Origin: an uncultured Lachnospiraceae bacterium
GTDB taxonomy: Bacteria; Bacillota; Clostridia; Lachnospirales; Lachnospiraceae
Direction of reading: 5' to 3'
Assembly (NCBI GenBank): GCA_910578115.1
Contig: CAJTPO010000055.1
Location: 1 to 29,887 of the forward strand
Length of the DNA: 29,887 bases
Below the pieces are notes generated by a model, which did not search any database, was not told the origin of the DNA, and worked only from the letters and a program-made list of their open reading frames with translations. Numbering within the stretch: the stretch's first letter is position 1; every line of letters starts with the position of its first letter. This document shows positions 1 to 7,620 of this stretch, piece by piece. The position numbers were made by a program, and so were the translations under genes.

Positions 1-16
1 CGACACAAACTCGCAG

Positions 17-49
17 TTGAAAAATCAGCACATCAGTGTGATTTTTCAA
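17..49 (-). terminator. Hairpin terminator at the end of the tad-associated operon
   Basis: A near-perfect inverted repeat: TTGAAAAATC (17-26) pairs with GATTTTTCAA (40-49), with an inner CAC/GTG. It lies 48 bp after the stop of the flavodoxin-SCP2 gene. The A-tract and T-tract inside the stem make it able to work in both directions. Seen directly; the function is inferred. Confidence 0.6.
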
Positions 50-96
50 CCTTACCTCCATTCCGAAGCAGTTTTTTGCAAAGGCTGCGAGCCAAA

Positions 97-1095
97 TCAC
101 TTCGTCCCAAACACCAGCGCCTGATCCAAAGCCCTGAGTATCTTAAAGTCACCCTTCATTCTCATATCGCCCGCCATAAAGGATGCCTGAAATGTATTCT
201 TACCATTTACAATATCCTCAAACGTCGATCTGGCCATCTGCACTTCCACATCGGCCCGGCCGCCGCTGCCATAATAACATTGAAGATTTCCGCCCTGTAT
301 TTCTATGATCAGCGGCGTCTTCTTCCCTTCTATCGTCATTCTGTAATTAGCATTCATGCCCGGCTGCGGTTTAAAGTGTTCGCGGATCTCCTGCAAAAAC
401 TCCTCAGGATCATCTCTGTCGCTGCTTCCCATCAGATCTCTGAACATACTCGCCAGTTCCTGAATATCTGCTTTCTGACGCTGTACATAGGTGTCATCCG
501 ACACAAACTGCGACAACTGCTCGGATTCCTGCGGCGTAAAATTAATATTTTTCGTGATGGCGATCTTCTGCTTCACCGCCTGATTGCTGGCCGGCAGACA
601 GGGCAGCTTCTGATTGATCGTCCGATACAGGTTCTCCGCCTTTTTCTCGATGATTCGAATAAAATCCTCGTTCTCTTCCAGCATGGAGGTATCAGCAATA
701 TAACCGCAGATACCGCTGCAGGGCCGTCCGCCAAGAATCTCCCATGCCGTAGCCAGGTTCAGCTTTCCTTCCCGTTCTCCATAGGTCGTAGACATGACGA
801 TCGGGCACATATAGATCTGGCTTATCACCTCTTTATCCCCATATAACCAACAGGAATCCAGAAATTGATACATGTAGCCGCCTATTCCGTACCACTCCAC
901 GGTACTTCCCAGAATAACGCCGTCCGCTTCCTTTAAGCTCTGGGGCAATGTAGTAATGCTGTTCTTCAGATCATACAAATAGAATGTCTCTACTGTAACA
1001 CGAAGCTCCTCCAACACTTCTTTCATCTTATTTAATACAAAAAGTGTCGGATCATCCATCAATCCCCGACCGCCATAGTAAATATTAATTTTCAT
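97..1095 (-). CDS. Flavodoxin-like NAD(P)H-dependent oxidoreductase fused to an SCP2 domain
   Basis: 332 residues. The first 165 or so look like the flavodoxin/NADPH-dependent FMN reductase fold: a beta strand and loop at the start (MKINIYYGGRGLMDDPT), 'ADGVILGSTVEWYGIGG' as the typical second flavin-loop region, and 'IVMSTTYGE' as the third. Residues about 225-330 look like an SCP2 sterol-carrier domain ('STFEDIVNGKNTFQASFMAGDMRMKGD'). It may therefore bind FMN and a lipid or hydrophobic ligand; the reaction is unknown. The ATG at 1095 is chosen because GGAAGAGGGG lies just before it and the upstream in-frame extension only overlaps the rhomboid gene. The start overlaps the rhomboid stop by 11 bp, so the two are translationally coupled. 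It is the last gene before a terminator hairpin. Confidence 0.75.
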   Translation of the reverse strand: MKINIYYGGRGLMDDPTLFVLNKMKEVLEELRVTVETFYLYDLKNSITTLPQSLKEADGVILGSTVEWYGIGGYMYQFLDSCWLYGDKEVISQIYMCPIVMSTTYGEREGKLNLATAWEILGGRPCSGICGYIADTSMLEENEDFIRIIEKKAENLYRTINQKLPCLPASNQAVKQKIAITKNINFTPQESEQLSQFVSDDTYVQRQKADIQELASMFRDLMGSSDRDDPEEFLQEIREHFKPQPGMNANYRMTIEGKKTPLIIEIQGGNLQCYYGSGGRADVEVQMARSTFEDIVNGKNTFQASFMAGDMRMKGDFKILRALDQALVFGTK

Positions 1096-2251
1096 TGATC
1101 CCCTCTTCCTTTCCTGTTTTGAAATATGGGCGCAGCATAAAGAAACATGCCGCCAATGCAAATCCCATAAGGACACCACCTATATGCGCCGCATTATTGA
1201 CATTCGTACTCGTAAATCCACAGTATAGAGAAAATGCGATCACGAACACCATCCTTCCAAGCGTCACGGACTCCATCCTGCCACGATGCAGGATCACCAG
1301 AAGCAGCATGGCTCCCTCCACACCAAAAACCGCCCCGCTGGCTCCTACGGAATTAATATAGTCGCCGGTCAACAGTTCATAGCCCATGGACACAATATTT
1401 CCTGCAATTCCCGAAAGAAAATACAGCACGGCATATGGAAGACGACCAATCTTCTTCTCCACAATCTCTCCCACATAATACAGAACAATCATATTACTGA
1501 ACAGATGCCCTGAATCCGTATGCAGAAACATAGAGGAGAGCACCCGATAGAATGATCTGTCCTCTATGACCGTCATAACGCCAAGCGCACCTTTATTATA
1601 TAACATTCCTCCGGTAAATGTACATATCAGAAATACGATCACATTGCTGACTACCAGACAAACAGTAACCCATGGCAGGCTTTTGATCTTCGCTTTATCC
1701 CAGCCTCCAAGACCTTTCGTTTTATGTGGTGTACGCGGCGCCGACCCATCCTGTCCATACAATGTATGTCCATTTTCCATCGATGATGTATTCCCGCTTT
1801 CCCCGCGGAATGCACTGCCGTTACAGCCTGTCTCCTGTTCCCCGGTATTCTCATACGGATGCAGCAGAAATTCTTCCAGAATTCCCTTCCATCCATAGAA
1901 ATCAGCTGCCTGATCCTCGTAAATAACCAATCTGCTGCCCGCTGTATCAATCACCCAGCAGAAACTGTCCCCGGCGCCAAGCTGCCGGGCTTTCTGCGTA
2001 TCGTCACTCAGGATCAGAGAGAGCAGATGTACCTCCTGTTCTCCTCTTTCGCGCATGAACTCCACGATTTTCCGCTTTAGATGAACAAACTGATCTTCCG
2101 GGATATAGACTCCCTGTCTGTAGTCGATAACATGTATGACAACAGTCCCTTGATACTCCCTGCGGTAATAGAATGTAAATTCAGGAAGATTCGAAGGGAC
2201 TTTATGATATCCGTTTCTTTCAAAAAGGCTTTCCAGCTGTTTCGATACCAT
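1085..2251 (-). CDS. Rhomboid family intramembrane serine protease
   Basis: 388 residues. A soluble N-terminal domain of about 185 residues, which I do not recognise, precedes a rhomboid membrane domain. Rhomboid signatures are clear: HTDSGHLFSNM (about 244-254) in TM2, the nucleophile motif GASGAVFG (Ser305), and the catalytic base in NNAAHIGG (His356). It should cleave membrane-anchored proteins within or next to their TM segment. The ATG at 2251 has a GGAG six bases upstream, better than the TTG at 2263. It is separated from the FHA gene by 175 bp holding dispersed repeats, and overlaps the following flavodoxin-SCP2 gene. Its position behind the Tad genes suggests a pilus or envelope protein as substrate; that is inference. 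Confidence 0.85.
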   Translation of the reverse strand: MVSKQLESLFERNGYHKVPSNLPEFTFYYRREYQGTVVIHVIDYRQGVYIPEDQFVHLKRKIVEFMRERGEQEVHLLSLILSDDTQKARQLGAGDSFCWVIDTAGSRLVIYEDQAADFYGWKGILEEFLLHPYENTGEQETGCNGSAFRGESGNTSSMENGHTLYGQDGSAPRTPHKTKGLGGWDKAKIKSLPWVTVCLVVSNVIVFLICTFTGGMLYNKGALGVMTVIEDRSFYRVLSSMFLHTDSGHLFSNMIVLYYVGEIVEKKIGRLPYAVLYFLSGIAGNIVSMGYELLTGDYINSVGASGAVFGVEGAMLLLVILHRGRMESVTLGRMVFVIAFSLYCGFTSTNVNNAAHIGGVLMGFALAACFFMLRPYFKTGKEEGINEN

Positions 2252-2269
2252 GACATACTCCAATACTCT

Positions 2270-2323
2270 TATAGTAAACTTACATTATACTCAACCTACC
2301 GCCTGGCAGGCCGCATGGCCATC
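2270..2323 (-). repeat. 54-bp dispersed intergenic repeat, copy A
   Basis: Read on the minus strand this 54-mer matches 49 of 54 positions of the plus-strand segment 28113-28166; all five differences are transitions. It begins GATGGCCATGCGGCC and ends GTAAGTTTACTATA. It lies between the FHA gene and the rhomboid gene, ending just before the rhomboid ribosome binding site. GGCC-ATGC-GGCC and CC-GCC/GGC-GG pairings inside could form hairpins. Confidence 0.85.
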
Positions 2324-2352
2324 CATGCTGTGAAAGTCGAAGACTTTCATAA

Positions 2353-2369
2353 TAAACTTACATCATGCT
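2353..2369 (-). repeat. 17-mer dispersed repeat AGCATGATGTAAGTTTA
   Basis: Identical to the copy at 23168-23184 and one base different from the 3' part of the 54-bp repeat at 28145-28161. On the minus strand it is followed by a perfect hairpin TGAAAGTC-TTC-GACTTTCA (2331-2349). It lies in the 175-bp gap between the FHA and rhomboid genes, next to copy A of the 54-bp repeat. Confidence 0.8.
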
Positions 2370-2426
2370 GATACTTATAAGAGGTTATCACTTTCGCTAT
2401 GTCCTGTCAAATAGAAGCATCGCCAT

Positions 2427-3872
2427 CTATCGGTAACAGTAATGCAGATTTCCGAACCGGATTTCATCTCCCGGCTCGATTTCCACCGTCTCCTGCGGCT
2501 CCATGCGCAGGCCGTTCTTATAGGTGCCGTTGGTGGAATTCATGTCCGTCATCAGTATCCGGTCACCCTGCCTTTCAAATTTGACATGAATCCTGCTGAC
2601 AGAGTTATCCGCGAGCACATGATCGACACATCCGGCCATTTTCCCGATTGTACAGGGAAACCGTTTCAATTCAATGTGCTGCTTATTTCTTCTGTCCATC
2701 GCATACAGCTTATTCTCTGCTGCCTTACTCCCATCGAAAAATATGGTGTTGCCGTAATAATCTGTTTCTTGATCCTGCGACGATGTTTTTACGCGCGATG
2801 ACATACCACTCACCGGTATCTCTCCCGGCCGCATCCGTTCAAAATTCATATCCCGGCTGATCACACTTTCCACAGCAACAGCACCTTCCCCCGAAAACTG
2901 ATCCGATTCGCGATACATTGTTTCGCCGTACGCAAACGATTCCTCCACTCTTCTGTCCGCGGCGGCTTCTTTGGTTCCTTTCCCTGCTGCCGGCTCTCTC
3001 CTGCCCGCCTTGAAAGCTCCCCATAGGCTGAGCAGAAAGCAAAGCCCAAGTATCGCCATGACACCATACAATATCGCTTTTTCCTCCCAGGCCAGCTCAA
3101 ACATGTTGTAGACGACTGCCGCCCCGGCTATCCCAAGCACCGATAATACCGCAAATACCGGATAGAAAATGCTCCTCTCGGACACAGCTGCCGACTTCTC
3201 CGCCGCAGATTTCTCCACATCCGCAGGCTCTTCCGAAAATAATTCCGTCCGCAGCAATTCATCTGAAGACAGGTCCGCCGCTTTCTCAAAAGATTCCGGC
3301 TTCTCCGCCGCCTCGTCCCGTATGTTCCCCTTTCGTTCTTCCAGAATCCGCAGTGCATCCTCCAGCTGGAAATGCGCTTCCCCTGCCATCTCGCTGATCC
3401 GATATATATTTTCCGCCAGTTCACGGTCCTCCGGATCAATATGTTCCAGCAGAAAATTCATAAGAGGCTCGTAAGCGGCCACCCCCGTAACCTGATAATC
3501 CGGATAATACAGCCCAATATAACGCTGTGTAGAAAAGTCATAGTAGATATGCTCCGGTAACAGTACAAGCCCGGACTCTTCCATAAAAAATCCCGCCAGT
3601 TTATCACAGATCCCATGAAGCTGCCACAAAAGATCCTTCACCTGCTCATATGACATCTTCACGCTGTGAAAAAGATTCCTCAACGTGGTTCTGGAACTGA
3701 TGTCATAATAGTAATATGTAATGCCGTTAATATGTCTTACGGAACACCTCAGAATCTCCCTGATCTTATCCGATGTGAGAATCTTATACTGATAACTTCT
3801 GGCTGCCGCTTCCTGTCCGCACTGTAATATCATGTAATTATGCTTATAGTCCTTAAAATATTTTACTTCCAA
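2427..3872 (-). CDS. FHA domain membrane protein with N-terminal DUF6382-like domain
   Basis: 481 residues. The N-terminal 180 or so residues resemble DUF6382, a Lachnospiraceae family. The order 'LLWQLHGICDKLAGFF...LVLLPEHIYYDF...YIGLYYPDY' recalls the degenerate kinase-like domain of EssB/YukC, which I offer only as a comparison. Two TM segments (about 235-257 and 266-288) follow, then a variable linker. A C-terminal FHA domain (about 399-481) has the expected CTIGK, SRIH and NSTNGT motifs, so it should bind phosphothreonine peptides on the cytoplasmic side. The start is a TTG at 3872 with GGGGGCGGAG upstream. It follows the TadE-like gene by 81 bp in the tad operon and may link pilus assembly to Ser/Thr phosphorylation. 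Confidence 0.8.
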   Translation of the reverse strand: MEVKYFKDYKHNYMILQCGQEAAARSYQYKILTSDKIREILRCSVRHINGITYYYYDISSRTTLRNLFHSVKMSYEQVKDLLWQLHGICDKLAGFFMEESGLVLLPEHIYYDFSTQRYIGLYYPDYQVTGVAAYEPLMNFLLEHIDPEDRELAENIYRISEMAGEAHFQLEDALRILEERKGNIRDEAAEKPESFEKAADLSSDELLRTELFSEEPADVEKSAAEKSAAVSERSIFYPVFAVLSVLGIAGAAVVYNMFELAWEEKAILYGVMAILGLCFLLSLWGAFKAGRREPAAGKGTKEAAADRRVEESFAYGETMYRESDQFSGEGAVAVESVISRDMNFERMRPGEIPVSGMSSRVKTSSQDQETDYYGNTIFFDGSKAAENKLYAMDRRNKQHIELKRFPCTIGKMAGCVDHVLADNSVSRIHVKFERQGDRILMTDMNSTNGTYKNGLRMEPQETVEIEPGDEIRFGNLHYCYR

Positions 3873-3953
3873 CTTCTCCGCCCCCTGTTATATTCTCCGT
3901 TTTTCTTCCACATTTTACACTTTCAGCCCTGTCAGCCACTTCCCGCCGGCCGG

Positions 3954-4475
3954 CTATTGTGTAAACATATTTCCGATCCACCTGCTCTTACGTATTATAT
4001 GCGTAGGATTGATGATCTGCGCCCTGGCCTGCGTACGAATTTTCCAGCCATCTTTCTCCTGCATGGTGAAAACTGACCTGATCGGCACCTTAACCTGACA
4101 CTCACCGGTCACATACGTGACATGCCCGTTCCTGTCCACGCTGCCATGTACCTCACCTGTCCCGAAATACTTCCTGCCAAACTGCTCCTGAATATGCGCA
4201 CTGATATAAGGCACCACATTATCTTCATCCTTCTGGATGCTTCCCCGGAAGCAGACCGCATAAGCATCCTGAAAAAGCACACATTTATCATAAGTATAGA
4301 AGGACAGATAGATCAACAGCACGAAAAGAAAGATTGTCCAGGAAATAAGGAAGGATGCCTCCACAGACATATATCCCCCGGCCATTTTCGCCGGTTTCCT
4401 TCTTCTGTCTTTTCGTTTCCCGTCTCTTCGTATCTTTTCCGGCTGATTCCATTTCATCCTTTTCACTACAGCCAT
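3954..4475 (-). CDS. TadE-like pseudopilin
   Basis: 173 residues. A very basic N-terminus (about 33 residues) ends in GG, followed by YMSVEASFLISWTIFLFVLLIY. This gives a class III prepilin-type site, G34/Y35 with Glu39 at +5, then a single TM segment, as in TadE minor pilins. The rest, about 115 residues, would be outside the cell and has no recognised domain. Start ATG 4475 has GGGGG about seven bases upstream and overlaps the stop of the second prepilin peptidase by 10 bp. That overlap suggests the peptidase and this pseudopilin are made together. Role as a minor pilin is inferred from the motif and the operon. Confidence 0.7.
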   Translation of the reverse strand: MAVVKRMKWNQPEKIRRDGKRKDRRRKPAKMAGGYMSVEASFLISWTIFLFVLLIYLSFYTYDKCVLFQDAYAVCFRGSIQKDEDNVVPYISAHIQEQFGRKYFGTGEVHGSVDRNGHVTYVTGECQVKVPIRSVFTMQEKDGWKIRTQARAQIINPTHIIRKSRWIGNMFTQ

Positions 4476-4888
4476 ACGACTACCCCCATTCCCAGTAACA
4501 GGAAAGGTGCAAAGGGCACTGTCCTGTCCATCGAAATCTTACCCGCCGCCAACAATACCAGCACAACTGCCGACTCCAGCATGAGCCCCACAAGAAGGAT
4601 CATAAAGCATCCCCCGAGTCCGGCAAAAAGTCCGATCATCATTAACACCCATCCGTCTCCATAGCCTACTTTCTCTTTCGTGACCCTGCTGATTCCCCAG
4701 AACGTCATTCCCGGAAGCAGTGACAATAAAACTGCCGACCACGTCATTCCTCCCAGATCACCTTTCAGATGCAGCAGGATCGCCCATGCCATCCCGCACC
4801 AGACCACGGCCAGCGGAATTTCCTTCCTGACCGCATCAAATACCGCGCACACGGCCAGTAACCCAAACAGCAGCACTTCTATCCACAT
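4466..4888 (-). CDS. Second A24-family prepilin peptidase
   Basis: 140 residues, mostly hydrophobic, with about five or six TM segments. Both aspartate motifs of A24 peptidases are present: 'AVFDAVRKEIP' (D-x(5-6)-IP type) near the start and 'VGYGDGW' (GxGD). The tail 'VPFAPFLLLG' is also typical of the family. It should remove the basic leader of pilins in the membrane. The ATG at 4888 is chosen because the hydrophobic domain starts there and GAGAGGGG lies upstream; a longer in-frame version to 4960 would lie inside the upstream gene. It overlaps both neighbours by 10 bp. It is the second such peptidase in the operon, next to two TadE-like genes. Confidence 0.8.
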   Translation of the reverse strand: MWIEVLLFGLLAVCAVFDAVRKEIPLAVVWCGMAWAILLHLKGDLGGMTWSAVLLSLLPGMTFWGISRVTKEKVGYGDGWVLMMIGLFAGLGGCFMILLVGLMLESAVVLVLLAAGKISMDRTVPFAPFLLLGMGVVVWL

Positions 4889-5841
4889 TTTGAACACGCC
4901 CCTCTCCCCTGTACTTCTGACAAAGGCACGGTGTAAATCGTCCTTTTTAACCCGGAACACTGGATTTGGCTATGGTAGCTTGCACCCTGTGCCGTGATAT
5001 AAACCTGTCCCTGTGCCCTGCTGCCATCACAGATCTCACAGGAATAATATTTACCACCCGACTGATTCCTTCTATCGCCCAGCTCCGACACAGGGACGGC
5101 CTCCACCGCAGGATTCAAATAAGTACAATTTCGATCCAAATGATAGACGATCCCTGTTTTCGTGATATACACCATCGGATCCTCCTGCTGCACATCGCTG
5201 ACACTCTGCGCTACATCATATCCCGTCCAGGCCCTGCCGTAATACCGCTGCCGCATGGTAAATCCCTGGAATCCCATGATTGCTGTAAAAGGCTTCACCT
5301 TATAAGAAACCTGCAGGTCTATCACATCCCCTTTCCCCATGACTGAGGAGCCTGCCATGGACATTCCGCCCGTGCCGCCCGCAATACACGATTGGTCAAG
5401 ATATTCCCGCCCTGCATAGTCCACAATCTGTCCTCTGGCATAGAGTGCCGTAAGCGCCACACCGGCCAGAGAATCCGGCAGCGCTCCCGCCGCCGTATGC
5501 TCATAGACATAACCATAGAAAGCCATTTTATTGCCGGTCTGGTGAAGTGCGGCGTTGATTCGGCTCTGAACAGCAATCATATTGACTGCAAACAGGATAT
5601 TGATCACGGCAAACAGAAAGAATGGCAGTACAAATGCCGCCTCCAGCGTCATAGAACCTTTGCATTTTCTGCTTTGTTCTTCCTTCCCCCGTCCCACCCG
5701 GAAGATGATCAAAGACACCCTCTTTAACAGCCTGCAGAATGATAGAATGGTTTGACCATCTTGACTGAAATCAAGATATGCCCGGAGAGAATGTGCTGTC
5801 GATTTTTTAGAGTTACCCTGCTTTGACCGTAAAAAGGGCAT
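4879..5841 (-). CDS. TadE-like pseudopilin with tandem Cys/His repeat tail
   Basis: 320 residues. After a basic segment of about 60 residues comes KG/SMTLEAAFVLPFFLFAVINILF: a prepilin-type site (Gly62, Glu at +5) and one TM helix, as in TadE. The C-terminus holds two copies of a module 'VYIT..G..YH....C..L....VP(V/L)SE...C..C' (about 223-271 and 279-319). The same pattern is common at the ends of extracellular proteins such as some ComEC and nuclease proteins, and can bind a metal through YH...C...CxxC or form disulfides. The ATG at 5841 has a full GGAGGTGATC ribosome binding site, so the unusually long pre-TM leader is real. It overlaps the second prepilin peptidase. Confidence 0.75.
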   Translation of the reverse strand: MPFLRSKQGNSKKSTAHSLRAYLDFSQDGQTILSFCRLLKRVSLIIFRVGRGKEEQSRKCKGSMTLEAAFVLPFFLFAVINILFAVNMIAVQSRINAALHQTGNKMAFYGYVYEHTAAGALPDSLAGVALTALYARGQIVDYAGREYLDQSCIAGGTGGMSMAGSSVMGKGDVIDLQVSYKVKPFTAIMGFQGFTMRQRYYGRAWTGYDVAQSVSDVQQEDPMVYITKTGIVYHLDRNCTYLNPAVEAVPVSELGDRRNQSGGKYYSCEICDGSRAQGQVYITAQGASYHSQIQCSGLKRTIYTVPLSEVQGRGACSKCG

Positions 5842-5907
5842 CTTTGATCACCTCCCGTTTTCTTAAAAACTCATAACAACAGTTACACCATGCATCCATG
5901 CGTCATA

Positions 5908-7344
5908 TCAATAAAATCCATAACTTCTGGTCATCTCATACGCATATCCAAACAGGCTTGATACGCTCAGCTCCGCCTCATAAGTATCAAAACAGGCGTC
6001 CATCCTGAATCTTGCATTGCCCGGTGTCCTGCGGATATCCATTTCCATGATGTCCATGGCACGAAATGTCCTTTTCTCCTTATTCTGTATAAAAAGCATA
6101 ATCTGCAGATATTCCTTATAGTTAAGGCCTCTCCCCTCACCGTCCGCTGACAGGCTGCCTCTCACGTTCGTCAGACTGTTTATGCCCGTTTTCCAGTCCG
6201 CCGCTGTCTTCATGATCGGCACACGGCCTCCGGAGAGCAGTGTCTTCACATCCTGCAGACTTTCCACATAGGCCCACGCAAACAAAATCGTATAGGTTAC
6301 CGGTTCCAGCAGCGCCGGGCACATCAGCACTGCCGCCAGAGCTCCGGCCGCCGCCCTGGCCTCGGCAATTTTGGCAGAATCCGTCAGAATGTAAATCACA
6401 TTGGCTGCCTCACGCCATCGCAAAAGCCGCTTTGCCACATATTCCAGATTCTTCCAGTCCACATCTTTTCCCGCCAGAATATATTCAATCTGGTATTTCA
6501 GAAGAGACTTCTCCATCTCATCCATGTAATATCCGCACTTTTCAAACAGATACGCCTGAAATACCAACTCATTGGCATCTCCCGAGATTGCCGCCGCATC
6601 CGCATTCACACCGGTTCCCTGCATGCGGGGTCTGTGAGAGATATAGTCGTTAACATTGACCTTTACCGCCGAAACGGCGGAAGGATTCTCCAGCACCAGA
6701 TTCAACACACCGCTGCTTCTCGTCGCATTGGCCGCATCGGCAGGATTATTCAGCGGCACTTCTTCAAAAACACCCTCCTCCACTTCTTCCACCGGCAGGC
6801 CTATTTCATCAATCTTTGCCTCATAGCGGGCACGTTCCGATTCGACATCCCTGGTTTCCAGGCCATACTGATCGAGCTGCTCTGCTCCCAGGCCGATCTT
6901 TTCCAATATTGCTCCGATCGGATAATCTGCCATATAGTCAGTGACCTGCCTCTTAAGTACAGCCCCCTCCTGATCGGAAGCGATAGAATACCGTCCGATT
7001 CGAACCCCATCCGCCGACATGGCCAGAAAATCCCTGACTCCCATCCCGCTTCCGAATCCGCTTTCCGGCTCAAGATTCTTCTGCATATAATTTCTAAGAT
7101 GTGCCGCCGTATTGCCAATATCTGCATGTCCGCCGCCGTAGGACATATCCACAAACAGCAGCTCATACTGCTCCAATAATTCCCTGTGGTATTCCGCCAG
7201 AACGGAATTCATGCCGATATCCGCAACACATTCAAACTTCATACGGATGGCACTGATTCGTGCCCCTTCTATTACCGTGAATACAAGGGACAGAATCAAT
7301 GTCAGGGACAACGTGAGAAATACCGTTATGTACCCTTTTCTCAT
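5908..7344 (-). CDS. DUF5702-like / TadG-like Tad-associated protein
   Basis: 478 residues. It starts MRKGYITVFLTLSLTLILSLVFTVIEGARI, a single N-terminal TM segment with a Gly-Tyr-Ile-Thr-Val start like a TadG/TadE leader, but Phe replaces the +5 Glu. The long outside domain fits the DUF5702 family seen in Lachnospiraceae tad loci; a second hydrophobic stretch (about residues 333-366, 'AAAGALAAVLMCPALLEPVTYTILFAWAYV') may be a membrane or core helix. Its start overlaps the pilin stop by four bases (ATGA), so it is coupled to the pilin gene. A pilus assembly or tip role is inferred from location; the molecular function is not known. Confidence 0.65.
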   Translation of the reverse strand: MRKGYITVFLTLSLTLILSLVFTVIEGARISAIRMKFECVADIGMNSVLAEYHRELLEQYELLFVDMSYGGGHADIGNTAAHLRNYMQKNLEPESGFGSGMGVRDFLAMSADGVRIGRYSIASDQEGAVLKRQVTDYMADYPIGAILEKIGLGAEQLDQYGLETRDVESERARYEAKIDEIGLPVEEVEEGVFEEVPLNNPADAANATRSSGVLNLVLENPSAVSAVKVNVNDYISHRPRMQGTGVNADAAAISGDANELVFQAYLFEKCGYYMDEMEKSLLKYQIEYILAGKDVDWKNLEYVAKRLLRWREAANVIYILTDSAKIAEARAAAGALAAVLMCPALLEPVTYTILFAWAYVESLQDVKTLLSGGRVPIMKTAADWKTGINSLTNVRGSLSADGEGRGLNYKEYLQIMLFIQNKEKRTFRAMDIMEMDIRRTPGNARFRMDACFDTYEAELSVSSLFGYAYEMTRSYGFY

Positions 7345-7541
7345 GACATTACCGTGTTGCTGTCTTTGGTGATCTTCTCAAAGACCTTTTCCACCAGGGC
7401 ACGCAGTTGTTTCTTGAAAATGATGACCAGTCCGATCAACACCACAATAATCAGAATAATTTCCACCGTTCCCATGCCGTCTTCTTCCCGCAGAAAATCC
7501 CGCAGACCTTTCAGATTCGTTTTCTCTTTTCTTCTCAGCAT
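7341..7541 (-). CDS. flp: Flp-type IVb pilin
   Basis: 66 residues. A hydrophilic leader of 22 residues ends in DG, followed by MGTVEIILIIVVLIGLVIIF. Cleavage after Gly22 would put Glu at +5, the hallmark of class III (Flp/Tad) prepilins, and leave a 44-residue mature pilin with one hydrophobic helix and a short charged tail. The length is typical for Flp1. CAGGAGG lies a few bases before the ATG. It is placed between the TadC gene and the DUF5702 gene, in the usual order for clostridial tad loci. It is the likely major pilus subunit and the likely substrate of the CpaA/TadV-type peptidase encoded at the head of the operon. Confidence 0.85.
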   Translation of the reverse strand: MLRRKEKTNLKGLRDFLREEDGMGTVEIILIIVVLIGLVIIFKKQLRALVEKVFEKITKDSNTVMS

Positions 7542-7620
7542 TTGTTTTCCTCCTGTTTTTGTTTGTCTTCTTTATCTCTATCTGCATCAAACCGTTTCTG
7601 CACTGCCGATGAACCGTCCC

